DNA of 49,108 bases from Candidatus Paceibacterota bacterium (GTDB lineage: Bacteria; Patescibacteriota; Minisyncoccia; Phycocordibacterales; JAQTLZ01), in contig JAQTLZ010000007.1 of assembly GCA_028714635.1 (NCBI GenBank), forward strand, positions 1 to 49,108. Direction: 5' to 3'. Positions 17,060 to 25,652 of this stretch are shown piece by piece; position 1 is the stretch's first letter, and each line of letters opens with the position of its first letter. A program made the position numbers and the translations under genes. The notes under the pieces were generated by a model. The model did no database searches and was not told where the DNA came from. It saw only the letters and a list, made by a program, of their open reading frames with translations.

Positions 17060-19540
17060 CTAAGACTCCAAGAGCTGATTTACGAATCCTCGAGTGACCG
17101 TCCCGAAAATACCTGTCCCCTCGGTAATATCCGCTGGAATAAGAATTTCATTTGGATGCGCGTTTTGGAATTTTTTCATCGCATCTCTCGTTTTTTCTCC
17201 GTAATACGTGGTCTCATGGCCGGAAGATCCATTTCCACTTTGAGAAACAGTAAAGCCTTGTCCATTCAAAAATGTTTGGAGTACTTTTACATCATTTCCC
17301 TCCATGCCGAGCATAAGATTTCTCGTGAATTCAAAATGAATCGTCGATGCACCAAGAACACTGCCGTGCGAATTGATCGATGGAGTTGCGGGTACTGCTG
17401 GACTTACTCCCGGTATCGCAGGAGTTGCGGGGGTAGCTGCATTTGGATTTCTGGTGCCACCACTGCTGCCTCCGCCCGGTTTCGGTTTAGGAGTTGGAGA
17501 AGGTGTCGGTGCAGGAGTTGGCGATGGTGTAGGACTTAGTGTGGGGCTTGGCGATGGGGTTGGTGAAGGCGTTACAACCGGAGTAGGTGTTGGAGTAGCA
17601 GTCGGCTCGGGGGTGGGGCTAGGTGTAGGTTCAGGAGTTGGGGACGGAGTTGATTCCGGAGTGGGGCTTGGGGTCGGGACGGGAGTAGGACTCGGCGTAG
17701 GTACTGGTGTTGGAGAAGGAGTCACAACTGGAGTCGGACTTGGGGTAGGTTCGGGCGTAGGTGAAGGAGTGGGAACCGGCGTTGGGGTTGGTGTTGGTTC
17801 AGGTGTGGGCGTTGGAGTGGGTTCCGGGGTTGGAGACGGCGTTGGGACAGGAGTAGGTGATGGCGTAGGTACTGGAGTTGGCGATGGTGTAGGAGACGGC
17901 GTCGGGGTCGGAGTTGGGACAGGCTGAACTACCTGATTAAGCGTCGGCACAGATGTTGTCTGCCCTGCTCCAGTCGTTGAATTAAAATTTGAATCCCCTT
18001 CATAAGCAACTTTTAATTTTCGTGTACCGACTGGTAAATTGCTAACAACAAGAGAAGCGTGTCCTGTCACATCAAGAGTTGATGTACCAATTACTATCGG
18101 TGTTCCTGAAGCAGTAACATCTCTAAAATCTGCGATGCCTGTTGGAATCCGTAAATCTCCGGCAACAGCTGGAGTGATAGAGACCGTCAAAGTAACCGGC
18201 TGGCCGAAAATAGAAGGATTGTTATCAGAAGTCAAAATACTCGTTGTAACGTTTGTTTTGGGAACAGGAGTAGGGCTCGGGGTTGGCGAGGGTGTCGGAC
18301 TTGGTGTTGGAGAAGGAGTAGGCGTTGGGCTTGGCGTAGGTTCTGGCGTAGGAGAAGGAGTTGGCTCCGGTGTAGGGCTAGGTGTTGGTTCGGGGGTCGG
18401 TGTGGGCGTAGGCACAGGTGTTGGAGTAGGAGTTGGAACGGGGGTAGGAGACGGCGTAGGAACCGGCGTTGGCGTCGGGGTTGGAGCAACAACATTCACT
18501 GTTCGCGTGACCTGTGTAGCATTGTTAAGCGCTAAGTCCGCCACATTATAAGTAACCACATGCGAACCAGGGACTGATGTGTCAACTGGTAATCCTCCGG
18601 TAACGATCGAAGCAGTGAGATCACCATCTTCCGTGTCGCTCGCAGTTGCTCCCGCATCCGCGTAAACGTCTCCGACAAGAACGGTTGCAGGATTTACACC
18701 AAGACGAGTAATGACAGGATTTGTATGATCCGGGGTAACAGTGACTGAAGGAGTCAAAGAGACGCCGCCACCTCCAGCCGTTGCGTTAAAATTACTGTCT
18801 CCAAGATATTTTGCGTTTATATCAGATGTGCTGACAGAGGTATTATTTCCGAGAGTACTAATATCGAACACTGCGTTCCCACTAGCATCAGGTATGGCGG
18901 TTCCAAGGTGCGTTCCAGTGCCGGCTAAGTTGAATTGAACCTGGCCGTTTGGAGTTCCTACCCCGCCAGTAGCAGAATTTGAGACATTTACGGAAAGAGT
19001 GACTGTTTGGCCGAAAAAGGGAGAAAAATTATCTGCAGTAAAATTGGTTAATTTCACATTCGCCTTGTTCACCGTTTTTGTAATTGCCGCAGTTTTACCA
19101 ACAAGAGTCCCGGAAAGTGAGCCTGTAACTGCCGTCACTGTCCCCGTCAAAGTAACAGAACCGGCGGTCGTATCTCGATAGAAAAATCCCGGAGTATTTT
19201 GCGAGTTTGAAGGAATCACAAGTGAAAGGCTTGAGCTTGCAAATGCACCGGTAGTGGTTGCATCAAAGCGCCCGGTTGCAGAGCTTGAAGTAACGAGCAC
19301 AGTCATTGAATCCCCGCCAGAAATATCTTCTCCAGTACTTCCCACATTTTGCGACTGAATCCGAAGCGGAGAACTTGCCGCATTCGATACTCCAACAGTA
19401 AAGCTCGAAGGCTGGCTGGTTGCATTAAAACCGATCTTTGTAACAGAAGTACTTACTGCAAATGCGGGAAACGCAAGAAAAGAACTGAATACAAGACAAA
19501 CCACCAGAAAGACAGATGCTCCCTTAGAAAAAATTTTCAT
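17060..19540 (-). CDS. Large surface protein: Ig-like domains, Pro/Thr spacers, PG-binding-like end
   Basis: An 826-residue secreted protein. A signal peptide (1-28) is followed by a first beta-rich region, an Ig-like domain of the Big_3_5 type (about 165-260), a DUF5011/HYR-like Ig domain (about 270-350), a Pro-Thr-Ser spacer (about 352-428), a second Big_3_5-like domain (430-530) and a second, longer spacer (535-695). The last 90 residues resemble a peptidoglycan-binding-1-type domain ([22 protein letters not shown], then [14 protein letters not shown]), which could anchor it to the wall. The layout suits a long stalk or adhesin. The spacers are short PTP(S/V/E) units that could vary in number by slippage. 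It is expressed alone. Confidence 0.85.
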   Translation of the reverse strand: MKIFSKGASVFLVVCLVFSSFLAFPAFAVSTSVTKIGFNATSQPSSFTVGVSNAASSPLRIQSQNVGSTGEDISGGDSMTVLVTSSSATGRFDATTTGAFASSSLSLVIPSNSQNTPGFFYRDTTAGSVTLTGTVTAVTGSLSGTLVGKTAAITKTVNKANVKLTNFTADNFSPFFGQTVTLSVNVSNSATGGVGTPNGQVQFNLAGTGTHLGTAIPDASGNAVFDISTLGNNTSVSTSDINAKYLGDSNFNATAGGGGVSLTPSVTVTPDHTNPVITRLGVNPATVLVGDVYADAGATASDTEDGDLTASIVTGGLPVDTSVPGSHVVTYNVADLALNNATQVTRTVNVVAPTPTPTPVPTPSPTPVPTPTPTPVPTPTPTPEPTPSPTPEPTPSPTPEPTPSPTPTPSPTPSPTPSPTPSPTPVPKTNVTTSILTSDNNPSIFGQPVTLTVSITPAVAGDLRIPTGIADFRDVTASGTPIVIGTSTLDVTGHASLVVSNLPVGTRKLKVAYEGDSNFNSTTGAGQTTSVPTLNQVVQPVPTPTPTPSPTPSPTPVPTPSPTPVPTPSPTPEPTPTPTPEPTPTPTPVPTPSPTPEPTPSPTPVVTPSPTPVPTPSPTPVPTPSPTPESTPSPTPEPTPSPTPEPTATPTPTPVVTPSPTPSPSPTLSPTPSPTPAPTPSPTPKPKPGGGSSGGTRNPNAATPATPAIPGVSPAVPATPSINSHGSVLGASTIHFEFTRNLMLGMEGNDVKVLQTFLNGQGFTVSQSGNGSSGHETTYYGEKTRDAMKKFQNAHPNEILIPADITEGTGIFGTVTRGFVNQLLES
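17480..17925. repeat. Long degenerate tandem repeat (Pro-Thr spacer 2)
   Basis: About 445 bases of near-tandem 6- and 12-base units (GGxGTx periodicity on the plus strand) encode the PTPSPTP-like spacer. Each unit varies at third positions, so the repeat is maintained more at protein than DNA level. The antisense Gly/Val-rich frame is a shadow. Confidence 0.85.
18257..18487. repeat. Degenerate tandem repeat (Pro-Thr spacer 1)
   Basis: About 230 bases of the same 6/12-base unit type as at 17480-17925, encoding the first spacer. The two tracts are in the same orientation and could recombine, removing the second Ig-like domain between them. Confidence 0.8.
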
Positions 19541-19622
19541 TATTGTAAAAGATAAACTAATTGGCTAGTCCCCTTATTCTACAGAAGAATACTTCCGAAA
19601 GGAAGGGAGTTGGGGATAAAAA

Positions 19623-20162
19623 TCAAATTTGCTCTTTGAGAATCTCCATGGCCTCTTCGGGAGTATTCACTATCGTATAGAGAGACGAAGCAGACTTTTC
19701 TAGAAATCCTTCCTCCATCATTTTCTCGAGAGTTTCTTGTATCATCGAGAAATAGTCACTGATCAAAATAAGGGGCATATCTTTTGGTATCTCCCCAAGT
19801 CTTTTGAGCCCTAAAATATTGTAAATTTCAAAAAATGTGCCGACACCTCCGGGCAGTGCGATATATGCATCCGCGAGTGTAATCAGTTTTTCTTGCCGTG
19901 GACCGAGATTTTTAAAAATCTCAATTGTCTTTACATACTTTGATTGTACTCTCCCGCCAAAATCCAAACCGATACCCATAGTCTCTCCGCCAGCCTCAAA
20001 CGCACCGCGAGAAACTTCTTCCATAAGGCCAGTGCCTGCTCCAGTTACCGTTATAAATTTATTCTCAGCCAAAAGCTTGCCTGTTTGGTAAGCCAAGCCA
20101 AAATAATGTTTTTGTCTTTCTTTAAAGCAGTCATTTCCGGCAAAAACCGAGATTTTTTTCAT
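19623..20162 (-). CDS. LOG-family (TIGR00730) Rossmann-fold protein
   Basis: About 179 residues of the lysine-decarboxylase-like LOG family, which removes the ribose phosphate from nucleotide-type substrates such as cytokinin riboside monophosphate. The signature PGGVGTFFE is present, with GTGLMEEVSRGA upstream. The real bacterial substrate is unsettled. ATG 20162 (AGG directly before) is chosen over an in-frame TTG at 20198. A 24-bp perfect palindrome lies about 70 bases upstream. Confidence 0.9.
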   Translation of the reverse strand: MKKISVFAGNDCFKERQKHYFGLAYQTGKLLAENKFITVTGAGTGLMEEVSRGAFEAGGETMGIGLDFGGRVQSKYVKTIEIFKNLGPRQEKLITLADAYIALPGGVGTFFEIYNILGLKRLGEIPKDMPLILISDYFSMIQETLEKMMEEGFLEKSASSLYTIVNTPEEAMEILKEQI

Positions 20163-20233
20163 CCTGTAGTGAAAAATGGCATCGCTCTTTTGGAGCAAAT
20201 AATTACCATTTTTAAAAATTATATTTATAATCG

Positions 20234-20257
20234 AATACTATCATATATGATAGTATT
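20234..20257. promoter_or_regulatory. 24-bp perfect palindrome, candidate operator
   Basis: The half-site AATACTATCATA is followed immediately by its exact complement, giving 12 + 12 bp with no spacer. It lies upstream of the LOG gene next to a TATAAT-like box (minus strand), a typical place for a dimeric repressor. A short T-run on the plus side makes a weak terminator an alternative. Confidence 0.6.
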
Positions 20258-20333
20258 TTTATTACTTCTCCAATGCCATTTTCTACTACGGGATTCATGA
20301 CAGAATTCTAGCCGAAAAGAAAGAAAGTGCAAA

Positions 20334-20371
20334 ATAAAAAACCCCGCTCTGCCATTTCTGACAAAGGGGGT
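20334..20371 (-). terminator. Intrinsic terminator of the pyrDC operon
   Basis: On the minus strand CCCC + CTTTGTC pairs (with two wobbles) with GGCAGAG + CGGGG and is followed by TTTTTTATTTT. It lies 18 bases after the pyrC stop. Confidence 0.85.
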
Positions 20372-20388
20372 TCGAACATTACGAACTT

Positions 20389-21477
20389 TTATTCCCGGAT
20401 ACTCCAGTTGATTGTCTGGCCCGCCCAGAACGGCTCAACCTTCCAATGCCCCACCTCGTAAAACGGCGGAATCTTGAAAGGCTCGCGAACAAGGGTGACT
20501 TCCCTTGTGGCCGGAGGCAACTTGTGGAGCTTCCGAGCATTTCCGCTCATGAAGTTTACAAAGACTTTCCGACCGTGCTTCGTTTTCAGATGAAGCACAG
20601 GGTCGAGCGCATGAGCGTAGAGCTGATAAACGAACCGCCCATGATACGCGCCGCAGGCACACTTTCCTTCGTGGACATGCTTCGCGCCCTCGCCGGGAGT
20701 GGTGGGTTCCATCGGATGTGGTGCATCATCAGGACCTGCCATGACCCAGGGATGGTTTTCCGCAATGAGTGCGAGAAGTGCCAGTCGATCATCTTCAGTT
20801 TTGATCGGAGGCTTGCAAGTCGCCCGGACATCGCCGAAGGTATTGTCTTCGTTCGTGACGAGATGGTGCGGACAGAGAGTCACGTAGAATCTTCCTGTCT
20901 TCGCCCATTCTTTCCAGTAGCGGATACAACGTGCATCCGTACCGTGTTCCCACACAATCACTGCGTTGGTCTCCCGCATGAGCATGTCGACAATAGGAAT
21001 GAAGAGATACTCCGCGTCCCGATTGCCGATATCCAACATCGGATGTTCGGGATGCAGATGCACAATCATACCCTTTTCCCCGCAACGTTTGACGACGGGG
21101 AGAATGCGACTGTAGTCTCGCACGCCGTTTTTGGATTTTGTCGTCCGATCTTTCGGATATACCTTCCCGTTTCTAATCCCGCTTTTTACAGCCCAATCGA
21201 TTTCATCGAGCGCAGTATTTTCGGTAAGCATCATACACAAAATAAACTTGATCAAATTGGCGCCAACAACACTCGGCGCGTTTAATTCTCGGTTATAGTC
21301 AAGTGTCTCTTGGATGGTGACTAGCCCGTCGCCTATATTGGGCATGGCAAGAATCGTATCCGCACCACCCCTTATGACATTCATAACGAGATCACGAATA
21401 ACGGCATGCCCGTGGCGCAGATGCGAATGTGGATTTACATACGCAGGGACTCTCATTTTAAAGAGCTTTTGCTTCAT
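20389..21477 (-). CDS. pyrC: Dihydroorotase-like metal-dependent amidohydrolase
   Basis: Converts carbamoyl-aspartate to dihydroorotate in pyrimidine synthesis. The zinc ligands of class II dihydroorotase can be followed: HSH near the start (NPHSHLR), GKVYPK with the lysine that becomes carboxylated, HLHPE, WEHGTD, and GPDDAPH with the catalytic Asp. A cysteine-bearing insert (GKCACGAYHG) lies near residue 273. ATG 21477 has AAGGAG seven bases upstream, so the longer frame to 21519 is not used. It follows pyrD by 14 bases in an operon with its own terminator. Codon use is visibly GC-richer than in neighbouring housekeeping genes, suggesting transfer. Confidence 0.88.
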   Translation of the reverse strand: MKQKLFKMRVPAYVNPHSHLRHGHAVIRDLVMNVIRGGADTILAMPNIGDGLVTIQETLDYNRELNAPSVVGANLIKFILCMMLTENTALDEIDWAVKSGIRNGKVYPKDRTTKSKNGVRDYSRILPVVKRCGEKGMIVHLHPEHPMLDIGNRDAEYLFIPIVDMLMRETNAVIVWEHGTDARCIRYWKEWAKTGRFYVTLCPHHLVTNEDNTFGDVRATCKPPIKTEDDRLALLALIAENHPWVMAGPDDAPHPMEPTTPGEGAKHVHEGKCACGAYHGRFVYQLYAHALDPVLHLKTKHGRKVFVNFMSGNARKLHKLPPATREVTLVREPFKIPPFYEVGHWKVEPFWAGQTINWSIRE

Positions 21478-21491
21478 GGCAATTTCTCCTT

Positions 21492-22505
21492 TCAGGAAAA
21501 AATTCCTCGGAAAACACATCTACAAAAATTGTAGACATGGGCTGTAACGATCGCCGGGAAGACTCCCCACGGAGCCAGAATTCCACAACTGCCAACCGAG
21601 ATTGAATCCGCTCCGGCCCACATAACTCTGAAAGCCGAGATCGGACCGAGTATCCCTCCGCACCCATTGATGTGGATCTTCACACCGAGTTTGCGGACTT
21701 CGCGGATGCGCCGGCAGATGATTTTGCAAAGCGCTTTGCCGGAATATCCGCCCGGTTGAGCAAACCCGCGCTCAATGAGTGGTGATTTCTTAGGATCTGC
21801 CGTTCCAAAGATACCAACCCAGTCGATATCTTCCGGCAACTCGCCGAAGGAAACAGTATTACCGATGCAAAGACCATCGCACCGTTCGTGCCTCGCTATC
21901 TCGGCAATATCGTACGCCGAAGTAGTTGGAGCAACTTTCACCACAAACACAATCCTTTTTCTCGGATCATGCACATGCACGGTATCAAGAAGCGCATGCG
22001 TATCAGTAACGATATTTCCAGTCTTCAGGTCGACATTCGGGCAAGAGACATTCAACTGACCGCCGATGCGAGCACGAAATTGATCCAACCGATTCATAAT
22101 CGCATGCATGCACTTGCCAGTTTCCTCACACTTTCCCTCGATCGTCGGCGCTACCGACATAATCGAGATGAAAAAGTCCTTCGTCCGCTTCTGCCAAAGG
22201 AATTGATGGAGAAGCCATTCAAGCCCGCGACCGCTTAGGCCGACGGCATTCAAAATGGCCCGCTTCCACCACTTCACAACGATACAGCGCGGGAACAACT
22301 CTTTTGGAGTAACTGTGCCCTCCTTGAGAGGCATGTTGCCTTCCCGCGGAAGAAATGTGGAGGTCTTGCTCACAAAAGTGAGCCAGATGAACCACATACC
22401 GAACCACAGACCGATCTTTTGGTACCAGTATCGGTCAGTGCCGAAAAACCCAAGCACTCCCGACGCGGCCCACACAGGCCGGACTTTCAAATGACGGATT
22501 TGCAT
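21492..22505 (-). CDS. pyrD: Dihydroorotate dehydrogenase (divergent)
   Basis: Oxidises dihydroorotate to orotate with FMN. Family landmarks are QLNVSCPNVD (substrate loop, with Cys where class 1 enzymes have their catalytic base), KVAPTTSA, GGYSGKAL and the phosphate-binding INGCGGI followed by AGADSISVGS. The first 110 residues include a hydrophobic stretch (WFGMWFIWLTFV) that may touch the membrane, as in class 2, so class assignment is mixed. GGGAGG lies nine bases before ATG 22505. First gene of the pyrD-pyrC operon; no pyrB, carAB, pyrE or pyrF is in the window. Confidence 0.85.
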   Translation of the reverse strand: MQIRHLKVRPVWAASGVLGFFGTDRYWYQKIGLWFGMWFIWLTFVSKTSTFLPREGNMPLKEGTVTPKELFPRCIVVKWWKRAILNAVGLSGRGLEWLLHQFLWQKRTKDFFISIMSVAPTIEGKCEETGKCMHAIMNRLDQFRARIGGQLNVSCPNVDLKTGNIVTDTHALLDTVHVHDPRKRIVFVVKVAPTTSAYDIAEIARHERCDGLCIGNTVSFGELPEDIDWVGIFGTADPKKSPLIERGFAQPGGYSGKALCKIICRRIREVRKLGVKIHINGCGGILGPISAFRVMWAGADSISVGSCGILAPWGVFPAIVTAHVYNFCRCVFRGIFS

Positions 22506-22600
22506 GCTTCTCGCCCTCCCACAAGTTAGTTTTCAATTTGTCCAGGTTCCGCCTCTTATACTAAGGAAATGGGACGGGAAAGCAAATAGATAACGGGGAA

Positions 22601-22632
22601 GCAAAAAAGCGCCCTGGGACGCTTTTTTGCTT
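22601..22632 (-). terminator. Intrinsic terminator after the SWIB gene
   Basis: An 11-bp perfect stem (GCAAAAAAGCG / CGCTTTTTTGC) with an 8-base loop lies about 17 bases beyond the SWIB stop codon. The A/T-rich arms allow it to work on both strands. Confidence 0.85.
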
Positions 22633-22648
22633 CTTAATCTAGAGAGAT

Positions 22649-22903
22649 TTAAGAAAGATGTTTAGACACTAATTTTGTCATCTCAAACATATTGACCACC
22701 GCCTTTCCGCCGAATACTTTCTTAAGCGCTTCGTCAGCCATAATGTTTCGCTTGTTCTTTGGATCCTGAAGATTATTCTTCTTGATGTATACCCAAAGTC
22801 CCTTTACCACCTCGCTTCGAGGCATTGGACCTTTTCCAACAACAGCTGCTAAATCTCCACTCACAGTCATCGGCTTCATAAACGCAGAAACTTTTTTCTC
22901 CAT
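22649..22903 (-). CDS. SWIB/MDM2-domain protein
   Basis: An 84-residue protein that is one SWIB domain (MPRSEVVKGLWVYIKKNNLQ, then DPKNKRNIMADEALKKVF). In eukaryotes the fold mediates protein contacts in chromatin remodelling; bacterial single-domain forms (for example in Chlamydia) are thought to bind DNA or affect chromosome structure, but the role is not settled. It has a good promoter with a palindrome in its spacer, a 22-base leader and a strong terminator, so it is an independently controlled unit. Confidence 0.9.
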   Translation of the reverse strand: MEKKVSAFMKPMTVSGDLAAVVGKGPMPRSEVVKGLWVYIKKNNLQDPKNKRNIMADEALKKVFGGKAVVNMFEMTKLVSKHLS

Positions 22904-22931
22904 ATGTTTTAGTTAATTAGTAACGGCATTT

Positions 22932-22959
22932 ATTATAGCATCCCTATAGGGGAAGACAA
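22932..22959 (-). promoter_or_regulatory. SWIB promoter with palindromic spacer
   Basis: On the minus strand TTGTCT (22954-22959) and TATAAT (22932-22937) are 16 bases apart. The perfect palindrome CCCTATAGGG (22942-22951) lies between them, where a bound protein would block RNA polymerase. Confidence 0.6.
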
Positions 22960-22988
22960 TTGCCTAAGAACTGAGAAAGTCGTACCTC

Positions 22989-23603
22989 CTAAGAAGCCCT
23001 CGTTTTTATTGTGAGCTCTCCGGCCGGCTCGTAGGTGGCGAGAATGAGACCGGTCGCGCCAGTTTTAGAATCAACAAGTTTGAAGTTTTGCGCATGAGTC
23101 CCTTCTGCAAAAAGTTTTTTACCCGTACCTATCGTAATTGGATGTATCCACAAATGCATCCGATCAATCAAATTATATTTGAGCAAAGTCTGAATCAGAT
23201 TCCCACTACCCCACACCCACAAATCGGGACCGTCTTCTTCTTTGAGTTTCCTGATCTGTTCCACAACATCACCAGTAATAACCGAAGAGTTCTGCCAAGA
23301 AGGTTCGAAAGACGTATGCGACACGACATATTTCTTTGTTTTATTAAATGGAACCGCCACCTCGAGATCTGTTTTTGCGGTAGGCCAAAATGAGGCAAAG
23401 ATATCATAGGTGATCTTACCCAGAAGAAGTTCGAATGGAATAGTGAAAAATCCGTAGAGAATGGAGCCTAACTTCTCGTCGTGAGGAAAAGAGAGTTGCC
23501 AGCCGCCGTATTTAAAGCCTCCTGTCGTATCTTCCTTCGGCCCTCCCGGTGCTTGCATGACACCGTCCAATGTTACAAAAGTTGTTGTAATTATTTTACG
23601 CAT
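22989..23603 (-). CDS. DHFR/RibD C-terminal-family reductase
   Basis: A 204-residue protein of the dihydrofolate-reductase-like RibD C-terminal family. The start (KIITTTFVTLDGVMQAP), the central GKITYDIFASFWP, and the NADPH-binding VWGSGNLIQTLL are characteristic. These stand-alone proteins are usually annotated as deaminase/reductase or DHFR-family; their substrates are unknown and this is not evidence for folate or riboflavin synthesis. TATAAT lies about 20 bases before the ATG. Confidence 0.88.
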   Translation of the reverse strand: MRKIITTTFVTLDGVMQAPGGPKEDTTGGFKYGGWQLSFPHDEKLGSILYGFFTIPFELLLGKITYDIFASFWPTAKTDLEVAVPFNKTKKYVVSHTSFEPSWQNSSVITGDVVEQIRKLKEEDGPDLWVWGSGNLIQTLLKYNLIDRMHLWIHPITIGTGKKLFAEGTHAQNFKLVDSKTGATGLILATYEPAGELTIKTRAS

Positions 23604-23645
23604 ACCATGTGAGACGTTCTATTATAATAAATATTTCGAAAAAAA

Positions 23646-24056
23646 TTACTTTCGTAAAATTTCCCCCATCGCTTTGCCCTTTGCCAGTTCATCTATAAGT
23701 TTATCTAAATAACGAATCTCGCGCATAACCCGATCTGTAATCTCTTCTATTCGGACACCGCAAACCACACCTTTGATCAGACGGCGCTTCGGATTCGGTT
23801 TAGGGGCTTTGAGATAGAAAGTTTTAAAATCTATCCCCTTTTCCAATTGTTTTTCAAACTGTTTTTGACTATAGCCAGTAAGCCAACAAATAATTTTATC
23901 GACCTCTGCCTTTGTCCGTCCTTTCTTCTCCGCCTTAGCAATATAGTAAGGATAAACCTTCGAAAAGCTAGTTGCGTACAGATTTTCTTTGAGCATGGGG
24001 TTTGATTTGGCTGGAGAACAGGGGTTAATCTCGACTACCGTCGCGGGTGGCTTCAT
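23646..24056 (-). CDS. DUF2200-family protein
   Basis: Recognised from [40 protein letters not shown] and the end [18 protein letters not shown]. Function is unknown; the protein is cytoplasmic and basic. Most family members begin near the second Met (23996), but a strong GGAGG site six bases before ATG 24056 supports a 20-residue N-terminal extension containing a cysteine. It is one of the Shine-Dalgarno-led genes. Confidence 0.88.
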   Translation of the reverse strand: MKPPATVVEINPCSPAKSNPMLKENLYATSFSKVYPYYIAKAEKKGRTKAEVDKIICWLTGYSQKQFEKQLEKGIDFKTFYLKAPKPNPKRRLIKGVVCGVRIEEITDRVMREIRYLDKLIDELAKGKAMGEILRK

Positions 24057-24083
24057 TTGCTTCCTCCCAGCAATAATACGAAA

Positions 24084-24110
24084 AAAGAGTAGCGAAAGCT
24101 ACTCTTTTTC
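24084..24110 (-). terminator. Intrinsic terminator after the permease gene
   Basis: A 7-bp stem GAGTAGC / GCTACTC with a GAAA tetraloop, flanked by A and T runs, lies 30 bases beyond the permease stop codon. It may act in both directions. Confidence 0.88.
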
Positions 24111-24139
24111 TCTAAGTTACACGCAACTGTCCTAGAAGC

Positions 24140-25570
24140 TTAGGCAGCTTTCCTCTCTTTCCCCACTCTTCGATTTCCTAGAATGTAAACAATGATCCCG
24201 ATAATAGTTATCGAAACACAAGTTATTCCAAGCCAAAGCAACCAACTATGAGAAGAAATCCCGCTTACCCACGGTTTCGCGAAAACATAATAGATCGCAA
24301 GTGCATTAAACACAATTCCCCAGATACAGACGGCCCATAATCCAAATTTTCCTCCCGGAATACGCCACACTTTATCTCCTCTTTCTTTATACAGTTCAGA
24401 GTATTTTGTTCGAGCTTTGATAAGAGCGAAATAAATATAAAATAATGACGCACACCACACCGCAACAAGCGCGGCGAGATAAAGATTATACGTTACAACC
24501 AATTGTGTTTGAGTTGCGAAAATCAATATTACGACCGTGCCCCCGACAGCTTGCACGAGCATAGCCGGCCAAGGTGTTCTTCCTTTGTCTGAAACTTTAG
24601 CCATGACTCCCGGCAACTTTTTCTCCACGCCTCCAACAAATACAAGCCTTGAATATGCATTCATGGTAGAAGTTGCCTGGGCAAAAACAGCAAATACTAT
24701 TCCGATAGCGACGACGATTCCCAAAAACGGAGAGACCGACGCAACCGCTCTTACTATTCCAGTCGTCTGGTCAATGTGCGCAAGAGGCGTGCTCCAGAGA
24801 ATTCCGATAATTCCCATGAAATATCCGACAAGCAATGCAAGCGTTCCCCACGCAAGCATCGTTTTGCCGGTTCTTTTGTGCTCCGAATATTCTGCACTCA
24901 TATTGTATGGAACTTCAACTCCGAGAAGCCACAGGACGGCGGCAGAATAAAGAAATCCCCACTTGCCGAGGTCGAGCGAGAAAATATCACTGGTTACAGG
25001 ATTGACCGGATGGCCATGCAAGAGTCCGGCAATAAGGGCCGCGACCGCTGTTCCCATTGCAACAAAAAACATTCCATTCACTACCGTTTGAGAAATTCGA
25101 AGTCTTAAAGCAGTGAGTCCGAAAAGTATCCAAACAAAAAGTATCTGGCAAATAACCGATGTCCAAAGTCCCCACTCCACACCAAAGATATATTGAATAT
25201 GCGGAGAAATAATGCTCGCGTCTAATGGGAGAAGTAGGAAAATCGGTATCCATGAAAGCCACCCGGCGATAAATCCATGTGAGGGTCCGAAAGCTTTATG
25301 TGCCCAGACATAGATACCTCCTTCGCTTGGGAATAATGTTCCCAACTCATAAGAAGCGAGAGCGCATGGCAACAAAAAAGTAACGGCGGCCAAAACCATC
25401 ATGGGGATACCTGCCCAGCCCTGAGCAGCCATCTGGGCAGCACCGTACGAGCCGAAAATTATAGCGAAATAGACGGTAACAAGATCAAAACGCCGAAGTA
25501 CCCTAGGCAATATTCTTGGGGGTACTGTTTCGGCAAGCATCTGTGAATCCGCTGTTTGTAAATTTGTCAT
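24140..25570 (-). CDS. APC-superfamily amino-acid permease
   Basis: A 476-residue integral membrane protein with about 12 hydrophobic helices. The first helix pair (FDLVTVYFAIIFGSYGAAQMAAQG, with the unwound Gly-containing motif) and FPSEGGIYVWAHKAFG are typical of the amino acid-polyamine-organocation superfamily. Closest in look to glutamate/GABA-antiporter-like permeases, but substrate cannot be told. A host that makes few amino acids would depend on it. It is divergent from the 25653 gene, whose product may regulate it. TATACC is ten bases before the ATG. Confidence 0.9.
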   Translation of the reverse strand: MTNLQTADSQMLAETVPPRILPRVLRRFDLVTVYFAIIFGSYGAAQMAAQGWAGIPMMVLAAVTFLLPCALASYELGTLFPSEGGIYVWAHKAFGPSHGFIAGWLSWIPIFLLLPLDASIISPHIQYIFGVEWGLWTSVICQILFVWILFGLTALRLRISQTVVNGMFFVAMGTAVAALIAGLLHGHPVNPVTSDIFSLDLGKWGFLYSAAVLWLLGVEVPYNMSAEYSEHKRTGKTMLAWGTLALLVGYFMGIIGILWSTPLAHIDQTTGIVRAVASVSPFLGIVVAIGIVFAVFAQATSTMNAYSRLVFVGGVEKKLPGVMAKVSDKGRTPWPAMLVQAVGGTVVILIFATQTQLVVTYNLYLAALVAVWCASLFYIYFALIKARTKYSELYKERGDKVWRIPGGKFGLWAVCIWGIVFNALAIYYVFAKPWVSGISSHSWLLWLGITCVSITIIGIIVYILGNRRVGKERKAA

Positions 25571-25591
25571 ACGAGCCCAGGGTATAAGCCC

Positions 25592-25621
25592 TTGACAAAC
25601 TATGCAAATATCTTGTATATT
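25592..25621 (+). promoter_or_regulatory. Promoter of the 25653 regulator gene
   Basis: TTGACA (25592-25597) and TATATT (25616-25621) are 18 bases apart. The 30-base leader contains two copies of TTTAAA around CATAAG that could be an autoregulatory site. Confidence 0.6.
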
Positions 25622-25652
25622 TTAGGTGCTTTTTAAACCATAAGTTTAAATT

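Noticed and set aside
17373-17927. Long plus-strand Gly/Val-rich frame opposite the surface protein
   Set aside because: It is the antisense shadow of the Pro/Thr codon repeat, with no start signal of its own.
17480-18487. CRISPR-like look of the regular repeats
   Set aside because: Units are 6-12 bases, continuous and coding, with no unique spacers or cas genes.
23646-25570. Toxin-antitoxin pair formed by small genes near the permease
   Set aside because: DUF2200 is single, has its own ribosome site and no partner; nothing resembles a toxin family.
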